Origin: RGIG5612 sp963591145
GTDB taxonomy: Bacteria > Bacillota > Clostridia > Lachnospirales > Lachnospiraceae
Length of the DNA: 43,560 bases
Assembly (NCBI GenBank): GCA_963591145.1
Contig: CAVARE010000067.1
Span: 1 to 43,560 of the forward strand
Direction of reading: 5' to 3'
The notes under the pieces were generated by a model that was not told the origin of the DNA, did not search any database, and saw only the letters and a program-made list of their open reading frames with translations. A program made the translations under genes and the position numbers. Below are positions 32,572 through 40,471 of the stretch, piece by piece; within the stretch, counting starts at the first letter, position 1; every line of letters starts with the position of its first letter.

Positions 32572-33951
32572 ATGAAAAATATTACACTAAAGGTTATTCA
32601 GAGCGTTACAGGAGGACAGTTATATAATGCCAAGGGCGTTATGGACGTTGAGGTTTCGGCTATTGTTCAGGACAGCAGGAAGATAGTTGATAATTGTATA
32701 TTCCTGTGCATCAAAGGTGAGAAAGTAGACGGACATGCATATGCTAAGCAGGTGCTGGAAAATGGAGCGCTGTGTGTTATTTGCGAGAGAAATATGCCGG
32801 AGCTCACGGGACCGTATCTGGTTGTAGATTCCGTACTTAAGGCTACACAGGCTATAGCCGAATATTATAGAAAAGGCCTGGATATCAAGGTAGTAGGTGT
32901 TACCGGAAGTGTGGGCAAGACCAGCACCAAGGAGTTTATATCAGCTGTCTTAAGCAAGAGATACAGAGTTCATAAAACCAAGGGAAATTATAATAATCAG
33001 TGGGGCGTTCCGTTTACGATATTCGGCATTGACGAGACCTCACAGGTTGCAGTAATAGAAATGGGCATCTCAGACATGGGTGAGATGGATGAACTGGCTC
33101 GTATGGCCAGACCAGATATTGCTGTTATTACATGTATCGGCGAGAGTCATCTGGAATTCTTCAAGACAAGAGATGGAATCCTGCAGGCCAAGAGCGAGAT
33201 TTTTAATTATATGAAGCCTAATGGCGCCATAATTCTTAATGGCGACGATGACAAGCTGGCCACAGTTAAGACGATTAAGGGAATCAAGCCGGAATTCTAT
33301 GGACTTACGGCCATGAATGACGTATCTGCAGAAAATATTGTCGATAAAGGTCTGGATGGTTCTGATTTCAGCCTCGTTATACGCGATGGCGGCGGCAAGA
33401 TGTCGCTCAGGGTGTCGGTGCCTGTTCCAGGTCAGCATAATATCTATAATGCATTGGCAGCTGCCAGTGTAGGACTTAAGATGGGCATCTCACCTCTTGA
33501 AATAAGATCAGCGCTGGCTGAGATGAAGAATGCAGAAGGTCGCGGCAATATAATTAATACCGGCAAATATATGATTCTTGATGACTGCTATAATGCGGCA
33601 CCGAGATCAGTAGAATCCTCAATAGATCTTCTGATGAAGATGCCAGGACGTAAGGTGGCAATCCTCGGAGACATGCTTGAGCTGGGAGAAAAATCCGATA
33701 AGTTCCATTTCCAGGTGGGACAATATGCAGGCAAGGCTGGAGTAGATGTGTTGATATGCGTAGGAAGCAGCTCTGAGAAAACCTTCATGGGGGCCAAGAT
33801 GACCACTGACAAGCAGGTTGAGCTGATGAGAAATGCAGGAGAATGTATACAGTCCCTTCCGAGCATCCTGAAGGATGGTGACTCCATACTCGTTAAAGCG
33901 TCGAACGCAATGAAGTTTCCAACTATTGTTGAAGCAATTAAGGAAATGTAA
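32572..33951 (+). CDS. murF: UDP-N-acetylmuramoyl-tripeptide--D-Ala-D-Ala ligase
   Basis: This Mur ligase (459 aa) adds D-Ala-D-Ala to the UDP-MurNAc-tripeptide, the last cytoplasmic step. The N-terminal domain includes QDSRKIVDNCIFLCIKG; the P-loop is GVTGSVGKTSTKEF; YNNQWGVPFT and the C-terminal DDCYNAAPRSVESSI (MurF YNA-P-S motif) are present. I place the start at the ATG at 32572 with GAGGTG just upstream. A GTG at 32548 overlapping the ddl stop has no Shine-Dalgarno. It directly follows ddl, its substrate supplier. Its stop shares one base with the next start (TAATG). Confidence 0.94.
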   Translation: MKNITLKVIQSVTGGQLYNAKGVMDVEVSAIVQDSRKIVDNCIFLCIKGEKVDGHAYAKQVLENGALCVICERNMPELTGPYLVVDSVLKATQAIAEYYRKGLDIKVVGVTGSVGKTSTKEFISAVLSKRYRVHKTKGNYNNQWGVPFTIFGIDETSQVAVIEMGISDMGEMDELARMARPDIAVITCIGESHLEFFKTRDGILQAKSEIFNYMKPNGAIILNGDDDKLATVKTIKGIKPEFYGLTAMNDVSAENIVDKGLDGSDFSLVIRDGGGKMSLRVSVPVPGQHNIYNALAAASVGLKMGISPLEIRSALAEMKNAEGRGNIINTGKYMILDDCYNAAPRSVESSIDLLMKMPGRKVAILGDMLELGEKSDKFHFQVGQYAGKAGVDVLICVGSSSEKTFMGAKMTTDKQVELMRNAGECIQSLPSILKDGDSILVKASNAMKFPTIVEAIKEM

Positions 33952-35033
33952 TGAAGGTAATTAACAGACCGTTAGAAGTAATACCTGAATATAATTTGAG
34001 AAGCATTTGCTCTCTGGAGGAGATGCTTCTTTTTGATATAGAAACAACGGGTCTGAAGAAGGAGACGACACAGCTGTATCTGATCGGATGCGCGTATTAT
34101 TCAAATGGTACATGGTATGCCAGACAGTGGCTTACGGAAAATACCTCGGATGAATTCAGGGTTCTCGAGGATTTCTGTGAATTTGCTTCACATTACAAGA
34201 CGCTGGTGCATTTTAATGGGGATGGATTCGATATTCCGTATATGCAGTTTAAGGCGGATTATTATATGACGGGCTTCGATTTCGGACAGTTTAACAGCTT
34301 CGATATTTTGAAAAATGCCAGAAAATCCCGCAAATTCTTAGATCTTCAGAGTATGTCGCAGAAGTCGATTGAAGTTTTTCTTGGAATAAACAGAGAGGAT
34401 CAGTTAAATGGCGGCCTCCTGATACCCGTCTATTATGATTATGAGAAGAGCGGCTCGGCTGAGCTGGAACATTTGCTGCTGCTTCACAACTTCGATGATA
34501 TTCAGGGAATGCTTAAGATATTGCCGATTCTGACATATACTGATGTCTTAAACGGCGGATATGAATTTATATCGGCCAGCGAGGCACACGATACAGCGAT
34601 TCTTGAATATAGGATAGCGGAGGCGGTTCCTGTTTATCGTGAGAAGATTATTGGCTCCAAGGGAGACATTCTTGTATGCATGGATAAGGATCTGCTCCAG
34701 ATAAATCTGAAAATATATAATGAAACGGGTAAGCTTCCGCTTGCAAATGCATCTGACTACTATTATCTTCCTGAGGAAGATATGGTAATTCATAAAGACG
34801 TAGGGCAGTTCCTGGACAAGTCTAAGAGGGTAAAGGCTACGAAGAAAAATTGTTTTCTGAAGAAAAATGGCCGTTTTATCCCGCAGATGAATGAAATTTT
34901 CACACCTGCATTTCAGCTGGCGGATGATAACAGACGCATGTATGCCGACTGGGATGAACTGGAACAAAAATGTGATAAGCGCCTTATGAAGGAATTATCC
35001 TCTGAAATTTTGCATTCTATTTCAGGTTGTTAA
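33951..35033 (+). CDS. Ribonuclease H-like exonuclease-domain protein (YprB-like)
   Basis: The 360-residue protein has a DEDD exonuclease fold in its first half. Motif I is LLFDIETTGL (about residues 26-35), motif II is HFNGDGFDIPYM, and motif III is LLLLHNFDDIQGM. The intervening SLS-like segment (DLQSMSQKSIEVFLGI) matches Firmicutes YprB, predicted to have an RNase H-like nuclease domain, with unknown substrate. The C-terminal 150 residues show no motif I recognise. It is coupled to murF by a one-base overlap, but no functional tie to the cell wall is evident. Nuclease activity is inferred from retained acidic residues. Confidence 0.82.
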   Translation: MKVINRPLEVIPEYNLRSICSLEEMLLFDIETTGLKKETTQLYLIGCAYYSNGTWYARQWLTENTSDEFRVLEDFCEFASHYKTLVHFNGDGFDIPYMQFKADYYMTGFDFGQFNSFDILKNARKSRKFLDLQSMSQKSIEVFLGINREDQLNGGLLIPVYYDYEKSGSAELEHLLLLHNFDDIQGMLKILPILTYTDVLNGGYEFISASEAHDTAILEYRIAEAVPVYREKIIGSKGDILVCMDKDLLQINLKIYNETGKLPLANASDYYYLPEEDMVIHKDVGQFLDKSKRVKATKKNCFLKKNGRFIPQMNEIFTPAFQLADDNRRMYADWDELEQKCDKRLMKELSSEILHSISGC

Positions 35034-35055
35034 TTATAATTTGATACTGTATAAT
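35027..35055 (+). promoter_or_regulatory. Promoter upstream of the CBS-domain gene
   Basis: TTGTTA (35027-35032), a 17-base spacer and a perfect TATAAT (35050-35055). Transcription would start about 45 bases before the TTG start of the CBS gene and could extend into tyrS. Confidence 0.65.
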
Positions 35056-35106
35056 GAAAAGCTGAAATAAAACTTGTGCTCGTTTATAGGAAATGGAGGA
35101 TACGCT

Positions 35107-35535
35107 TTGAATATACTTTTTTGTCTTACACCAAAAAGTGAAGTCGATTTTATCTATGACGATGCGTCACTTAATAAAGCCATACAGATATTTGAAAGAA
35201 ATAATTTTTTTATATTACCTTTAATTAATAAAAAAGGACGCTTTATTGGAACTATATCTGCAGCCGATATTTTAGGCTGCATAAAGGAGAATTTTGATCT
35301 GTCTATTAAGGCATCTGCAGAATTCCCAGTAAGAAATGTTAAGAGAATTAAGGAATACAAGGCTGTGAACGGGGGAACGACATCTATGGAAGAAATCGTT
35401 GATGTGGCTCTGGATCAGAACTTTATTCCTGTGGTTGATGATGATTATAATTTTATCGGCATCATCACAAGAAAATCAATAATGAACTGGATGTACAGCA
35501 AGGTACAGCCAGAGCTCATACAGAAGATTAAATAA
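35107..35535 (+). CDS. Small two-CBS-domain protein (DarB/CbpB-like)
   Basis: The 142-residue protein consists of a single Bateman module: CBS 1 at about residues 10-65 (FFILPLINKKGRFIGTISAADIL) and CBS 2 at about 80-135 (FIPVVDDDYNFIGIITRKSIMN). It has no other domain. The size and layout match small c-di-AMP-binding CBS proteins such as B. subtilis DarB, but other adenine nucleotides are possible, so the ligand is not established. The start is the TTG at 35107 with GGAGGA six bases upstream. Its own promoter lies upstream; tyrS follows after 23 bases. A ligand-sensing adaptor role is inference. Confidence 0.8.
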   Translation: MNILFCLTPKSEVDFIYDDASLNKAIQIFERNNFFILPLINKKGRFIGTISAADILGCIKENFDLSIKASAEFPVRNVKRIKEYKAVNGGTTSMEEIVDVALDQNFIPVVDDDYNFIGIITRKSIMNWMYSKVQPELIQKIK

Positions 35536-35558
35536 CGATTGATCGGGAGGAAATGATT

Positions 35559-36785
35559 ATGTCAGAAAACATTTATGATATCCTCGAGGAGAGAGGATTC
35601 ATCGCTCAGTGTACACATCCTGAGGAACTGCGAGAATTACTTGGTAAGGAAAAGGTAAAATTCTATATTGGATTTGACGCTACAGCGGACTCACTTACAG
35701 CGGGTCATTTCCTTACGATTATGGCCATGATGCATATGCAGAGAGCAGGACATATTCCTGTAGCCCTGATGGGCGGCGGAACGACTATGGTCGGCGACCC
35801 TTCAGGCAAGAGTGATATGCGTAAGATGATGACCAAGGAAACAATTGATCACAATGTTGCAAGATTCAAGGAGCAGATCAGCCGTTTCCTCGACACATCA
35901 GAGGGTAAGATGATATTTGCAAATAATGCAGACTGGCTCTTAAATCTTAATTATGTTGAGTTCTTAAGAGAAGTAGGCGTACATTTCTCTGTTAACAGAA
36001 TGCTTACAGCAGAATGCTACAAGCAGAGAATGGAGAAGGGTCTTACATTCTTCGAATTCAACTATATGATCATGCAGTCATATGACTTTCTGAAATTAAA
36101 CCAGATGTATGATGTATGTCTGCAGATGGGCGGCGATGATCAGTGGAGCAATATCATCGGCGGCGTTGAGCTTATCAGAAGAAAAGAGCAGAAGCCGGCA
36201 TATGGTCTTACATTCACTCTTCTTACTACATCAGAGGGCGTTAAGATGGGCAAGACTGTTAAGGGCGCATTATGGCTGGATCCAACCAAGACTACACCAT
36301 ACGAGTTCTACCAGTACTGGAGAAATATCGAGGATGTTAAGGTTGAGGAATGCTTAGGACTTCTTACTTTCCTTCCTATGGATGAAGTCAGAAGACTGGG
36401 TGCTCTGGAAGGCGCTGAGATTAATAAAGCGAAAGAAGTATTAGCATACGAGATCACTAAGATCGTTCATGGTGAGGAAGAGGCTAATAAGGCTCAGCAG
36501 GCTGCAAGGGAAGTATTCTCAGGATCAGGTGTTCATGAGAATATGCCTACATATGAATATGACAAGGCAGCATTTGAGGCAGCTGATGTTATCCAGGGAC
36601 TTGTTGACACAGGTATGTGCAAGACCCGTTCAGAGGGCAGACGTCTCGTAGAAGGCGGCGGTGTTCTGGTTGGCAATGACAAGGTGGAAGACATCAAGAG
36701 CAAATTATCAGATTATCCTATGACAGATGGATGCATTGTTCTCAGAAAGGGCAAGAAGAAATCTATCAAGATTGTTATTAAATAA
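35559..36785 (+). CDS. tyrS: Tyrosyl-tRNA synthetase
   Basis: This class I synthetase (408 aa) charges tRNA-Tyr. The Rossmann core contains GFDATADSL near residues 38-46 and GDPSGKSDMRKMM; the KMSKS loop reads KMGKT; a C-terminal S4 RNA-binding domain starts near residue 340 (GMCKTRSEGRRLVEGGGVLV). The HIGH signature reads TAGH (residues 47-50): the first His is Thr, although the upstream Thr of DATADS is kept. The ATG at 35559 has GGGAGG at the right spacing; the ATG at 35553 is too close. It lies between the CBS gene and alaS. Confidence 0.94.
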   Translation: MSENIYDILEERGFIAQCTHPEELRELLGKEKVKFYIGFDATADSLTAGHFLTIMAMMHMQRAGHIPVALMGGGTTMVGDPSGKSDMRKMMTKETIDHNVARFKEQISRFLDTSEGKMIFANNADWLLNLNYVEFLREVGVHFSVNRMLTAECYKQRMEKGLTFFEFNYMIMQSYDFLKLNQMYDVCLQMGGDDQWSNIIGGVELIRRKEQKPAYGLTFTLLTTSEGVKMGKTVKGALWLDPTKTTPYEFYQYWRNIEDVKVEECLGLLTFLPMDEVRRLGALEGAEINKAKEVLAYEITKIVHGEEEANKAQQAAREVFSGSGVHENMPTYEYDKAAFEAADVIQGLVDTGMCKTRSEGRRLVEGGGVLVGNDKVEDIKSKLSDYPMTDGCIVLRKGKKKSIKIVIK

Positions 36786-36807
36786 TATATCGGAGGCAAT
36801 ATAAACA

Positions 36808-39429
36808 ATGCATAAAGCATATGGTGTTAATGAATTAAGAACGATGTACCTGAACTTTTTCGAGAGCAAGGGACATCTTGTAATGAAGAGCTTCTCACTG
36901 GTTCCTCATAATGATAAGAGTCTTCTGCTTATCAATGCAGGTATGGCTCCTCTCAAACCTTACTTTACAGGACAGGAGATCCCGCCTAGGACGAGAGTAA
37001 CAACCTGTCAGAAGTGTATCAGAACAGGTGATATTGAAAATGTTGGTAAGACTGCTCGCCACGGCACATTCTTCGAGATGCTGGGTAATTTCTCATTCGG
37101 AGATTATTTCAAGCGCGAGGCACTTAACTGGACTTGGGAATTTTTAACAGAGCATGTAGGTCTGGAACCAGACAGATTATATCCTTCGGTTTATCTTGAG
37201 GATGATGAAGCATTTGACATCTGGAATAAGGAAATAGGAATTCCTGCAGAGCGTATCTCACGTTTCGGCAAGGAAGATAACTTCTGGGAGCATGGCGCAG
37301 GTCCTTGCGGTCCATGTTCAGAGGTATATTATGACCGCGGCGAGAAATATGGCTGCGGTAAGCCAGACTGCAAGGTCGGCTGCGACTGTGACAGATACAT
37401 GGAAGTATGGAACGATGTATTCACACAGTTTGACGGTGACGGCAAGGGCGGATATACAGAGCTGGAACATAAGAATATTGATACTGGTATGGGTCTTGAG
37501 CGTCTGGCAGTTGTATCACAGGGCGTTGATTCTATATTTGACGTAGATACGATCTGCGCTATCAGAGATAAGGTATGCGAGGCAGCTGGCATCACATATC
37601 ATACAGATGAGAAGAAGGACGTATCTATCAGACTTATTACAGACCATATCAGATCAGCAACATTTATGATTTCTGATGGTATCAATGCATCTAATGAAGG
37701 ACGCGGATATGTCTTAAGACGTCTTATCAGAAGAGCTGCACGTCATATCAGAATGCTGGGTATTCCTGATCATTTCATGCCTATCCTTGCAGAGACTGTA
37801 ATCGAGTGCTCTAAGGATGCATATCCAGAGCTGGATGAGAAGAAGGCAATGATCCTTAAGACATTGGCTGATGAAGAGAGCAGATTCTACAAGACTCTGG
37901 ATCAGGGTATGAAGAAGTTAAGTGAGATGCTCGAGGCATGCAGGAAGGAAGGCAAGACTCAGCTGTCAGGAAGTGATGCATTTAAGCTCTATGATACATA
38001 CGGATTTCCTCTGGATCTTACCAATGATGTTCTCGAAGAGCAGGGCATGACAGTTGACGAGGAAGGCTATAATTCTGAGATGCAGATTCAGCGTGAGACT
38101 GCCCGTCAGCGCAGAAAGAAGACCAATTACATGGGTGCAGATGCGACTGTATATGAGCAGCTGCCTCAGACACTTACTACAGAATTTACAGGTTATGATA
38201 CCCTGGAAGACAAGTCTCAGATCACAGCACTTACAACAGAGGAGGCTGTGGTTGAGACACTGGCAGAGGGTGATGTTGGTACGATTATCGTATCCAATAC
38301 TCCTTTCTATGCAACTAAGGGCGGTCAGGAAGCTGACAAGGGTATCATCTATACAGATACAGCTGAGTTCAAGGTTGAGGATGTTATTAATCTGGCAAAT
38401 GGTGTCGTAGGACATGTAGGTGTTGTAACTAAGGGACAGTTCGTTCAGGGCGATAAGGTTTCTCTTAAGGTATGCGAGCTGAACAGAACAGCAACAGGCA
38501 AGAACCATAGTGCAACACATCTGCTTCAGGCTGCATTAAGAAAAGTATTAGGCGATCACGTTGAGCAGGCAGGTTCTAATGTTAATGCTGACAGATTAAG
38601 ATTCGACTTCACACATTTCTCAGGTTTGTCAACTGAAGAGATCAAGCAGGTTGAGAAGATCGTAAATGAGAAGATTGCTGAGGCTCTGCCGGTCATTACA
38701 AATGTAATGAGCATCGACGAGGCTAAGAAGACTGGCGCCATGGCTCTGTTCGGAGAGAAGTATGGCGATAAGGTTCGTGTCGTAAACATGGGTGATTTCT
38801 CTAAGGAATTATGCGGTGGTACACACGTAAGCAATACAGGTGTGATAGGATCATTCAAGATCATATCAGAAGGCTCAGTTGCATCTGGTGTAAGACGTAT
38901 TGAAGCACTCACAGGTCAGGGCGTTCTGGATTATTATGAAGGTCTTGAGACCACTCTTAATGATGCAGCTTCTAAGGCTAAGGTAACACCTGATAAGCTG
39001 CCTCAGAGAATTGATGAGCTGCAGGCTCAGATCAAGGAACTTCAGTCTGAAATCGATAAGATGAAGAGTGAGGCTGCTAAGAATTCTCTGGGCGAGATTG
39101 AGGTTCAGAAGATTGGTGAGATTAATCTCGTAACCAGAAAGCTCAGCGGTCTTGACATGAACCAGTTAAGAGAACTGGGAGACCAGATTAAGGATCAGAT
39201 AGGCGAGGGCGTAGTAGTTCTGGCATCTGATACTGATGGTAAGGTTAACCTGATCGTAACTGCTACAGAAGGTGCTATTGCCAAGGGCGCACATGCAGGC
39301 AATATCATCAAGCAGGTAGCTCCGCTGGTAGGCGGTGGTGGCGGCGGCCGTCCTAATATGGCTCAGGCCGGCGGCAAGAATCCGGCAGGCATTGACGCCC
39401 TTCTTGAGAAAGTTAAGGAACTGCTCTAA
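36808..39429 (+). CDS. alaS: Alanyl-tRNA synthetase
   Basis: This class II synthetase (873 aa, full length) charges tRNA-Ala and edits mischarged Ser and Gly. The catalytic core begins with LRTMYLNFFESKGH; motif 2 lies around GDYFKREALNWTWEF and motif 3 around GMGLERLAVV. The editing domain has the zinc-binding HSATH near residue 570 and CGGTH near 670. A DHHA1 domain with GGGGGGRPNMAQAGG ends the chain. A Cys-rich insertion (CGKPDCKVGCDCD, about residues 190-205) is typical of many bacterial AlaRS. GGAGG precedes the ATG. The epimerase-like gene begins on the base after its stop. Confidence 0.97.
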   Translation: MHKAYGVNELRTMYLNFFESKGHLVMKSFSLVPHNDKSLLLINAGMAPLKPYFTGQEIPPRTRVTTCQKCIRTGDIENVGKTARHGTFFEMLGNFSFGDYFKREALNWTWEFLTEHVGLEPDRLYPSVYLEDDEAFDIWNKEIGIPAERISRFGKEDNFWEHGAGPCGPCSEVYYDRGEKYGCGKPDCKVGCDCDRYMEVWNDVFTQFDGDGKGGYTELEHKNIDTGMGLERLAVVSQGVDSIFDVDTICAIRDKVCEAAGITYHTDEKKDVSIRLITDHIRSATFMISDGINASNEGRGYVLRRLIRRAARHIRMLGIPDHFMPILAETVIECSKDAYPELDEKKAMILKTLADEESRFYKTLDQGMKKLSEMLEACRKEGKTQLSGSDAFKLYDTYGFPLDLTNDVLEEQGMTVDEEGYNSEMQIQRETARQRRKKTNYMGADATVYEQLPQTLTTEFTGYDTLEDKSQITALTTEEAVVETLAEGDVGTIIVSNTPFYATKGGQEADKGIIYTDTAEFKVEDVINLANGVVGHVGVVTKGQFVQGDKVSLKVCELNRTATGKNHSATHLLQAALRKVLGDHVEQAGSNVNADRLRFDFTHFSGLSTEEIKQVEKIVNEKIAEALPVITNVMSIDEAKKTGAMALFGEKYGDKVRVVNMGDFSKELCGGTHVSNTGVIGSFKIISEGSVASGVRRIEALTGQGVLDYYEGLETTLNDAASKAKVTPDKLPQRIDELQAQIKELQSEIDKMKSEAAKNSLGEIEVQKIGEINLVTRKLSGLDMNQLRELGDQIKDQIGEGVVVLASDTDGKVNLIVTATEGAIAKGAHAGNIIKQVAPLVGGGGGGRPNMAQAGGKNPAGIDALLEKVKELL

Positions 39430-40395
39430 ATGAAAAGTTATGAATTTGGCACAACGTCAGATGGTAAGATAGTTAACGCGTATATTATTGAGAATCTCAA
39501 CGGTATACGCGTTGAGTTTCTTAATTACGGCTGTATATTGAGACAGTTCTGGGTACCAAAGTCAGATGATTCATATGTAAATATTGTCTATGGCCTGGAT
39601 TCTGTCGCAGATTATGAAAATGATAGATGCTATTTCGGAGCACTGATAGGAAGAAGTGCCGGTCTTATTAAGAATTCCCAGATATCTATAGATGGCAATT
39701 CATATCAGCTGGACGCAAATTATGGTTCGGATTATCTGAATGGAAGCTTAAGCAAGAAAGTATTTGAGGCACATGATCTTCCGGCCAAAACGCTTGAAGA
39801 GGCCAGCAAGGGAATCGTCTTCACCTACAGAAGTCCTGACGGAGAGGATGGCTTTCCTGGAAATGTAGATATAAAAGTCACATATTTGCTGGACGATAAT
39901 GATGTATTACATATGACATATGAGGCTGTATCTGATCAGGATACAATACTTAATCTGACGAACTGCAGCTATTTTTATCTGGGTGCGGATCAGACCGTGT
40001 CAGTTAATTCCAAGACATTTGCAGATGCCGCAGATATAGCTGATGAATATAATGTGAAGAAGGTGACAGATAATCCTGTGATGGATCTGAGGTCACCTAA
40101 AAATCTTGATGAAAATACTCCGGAGGAAGGATATTTTAACCATTATTACTGCCTCGGGGAGAGAGAATATCCGGCATGGACACCGGATGTTGCGATAAAG
40201 GCAGAAGGCCGCGGCATAACCATGGAGGTTAGAACTACGGCAGATTCTGTCAGAATATTTTCGGGAAATACTGTGGGTATTGCTATTGAACCCCAGACAT
40301 TGCCGTGCTATGCTGAATGCACGAGTAACTCGGGTTTAGTCCTGAAAAAAAATAAGACTAAGACCTGGAAAAATTCGTATAAAATTATTGTCTGA
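39430..40395 (+). CDS. Aldose 1-epimerase-like protein lacking catalytic His
   Basis: The 321-residue protein has the galactose mutarotase fold: N-terminal strand pattern, GR of the substrate-binding site (GRSAGLIKN), SYQLDANYG, NLTN-SYF and the C-terminal GIAIEPQTLP with its Glu287. Key residues are changed. The LHGG histidine is Asn (LNGS, N104), the NHSYF histidine is Cys (NCSYF, C179), and the Asp of the DHNF-type motif is Asn (YFNHYYCL, N237). Only the general-base Glu remains. Either it binds sugars without mutarotase activity or it acts on a different substrate. It is fused tightly to alaS, starting at the base after its stop, with no sugar genes nearby. Confidence 0.8.
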   Translation: MKSYEFGTTSDGKIVNAYIIENLNGIRVEFLNYGCILRQFWVPKSDDSYVNIVYGLDSVADYENDRCYFGALIGRSAGLIKNSQISIDGNSYQLDANYGSDYLNGSLSKKVFEAHDLPAKTLEEASKGIVFTYRSPDGEDGFPGNVDIKVTYLLDDNDVLHMTYEAVSDQDTILNLTNCSYFYLGADQTVSVNSKTFADAADIADEYNVKKVTDNPVMDLRSPKNLDENTPEEGYFNHYYCLGEREYPAWTPDVAIKAEGRGITMEVRTTADSVRIFSGNTVGIAIEPQTLPCYAECTSNSGLVLKKNKTKTWKNSYKIIV

Positions 40396-40411
40396 ATTCA
40401 ATGATTATTAT

Positions 40412-40442
40412 TTGAAAAAGTCAATTTGTTTGTTATTATAAA
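40412..40442 (+). promoter_or_regulatory. Possible promoter of the zinc-ribbon membrane protein
   Basis: TTGAAA (40412-40417) and TATAAA (40437-40442) with a 19-base spacer, or TTATAA with 18. Located in the short A/T-rich gap before the gene. Confidence 0.45.
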
Positions 40443-40471
40443 TACTCAATAAAAAAATGTGAGGTACCCCT

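Noticed and set aside
37966..38520. 184-codon open frame on the minus strand inside alaS
   Set aside because: It lies fully opposite a conserved gene, has no ribosome-binding site and its Cys/Leu-rich translation looks like an antisense shadow.
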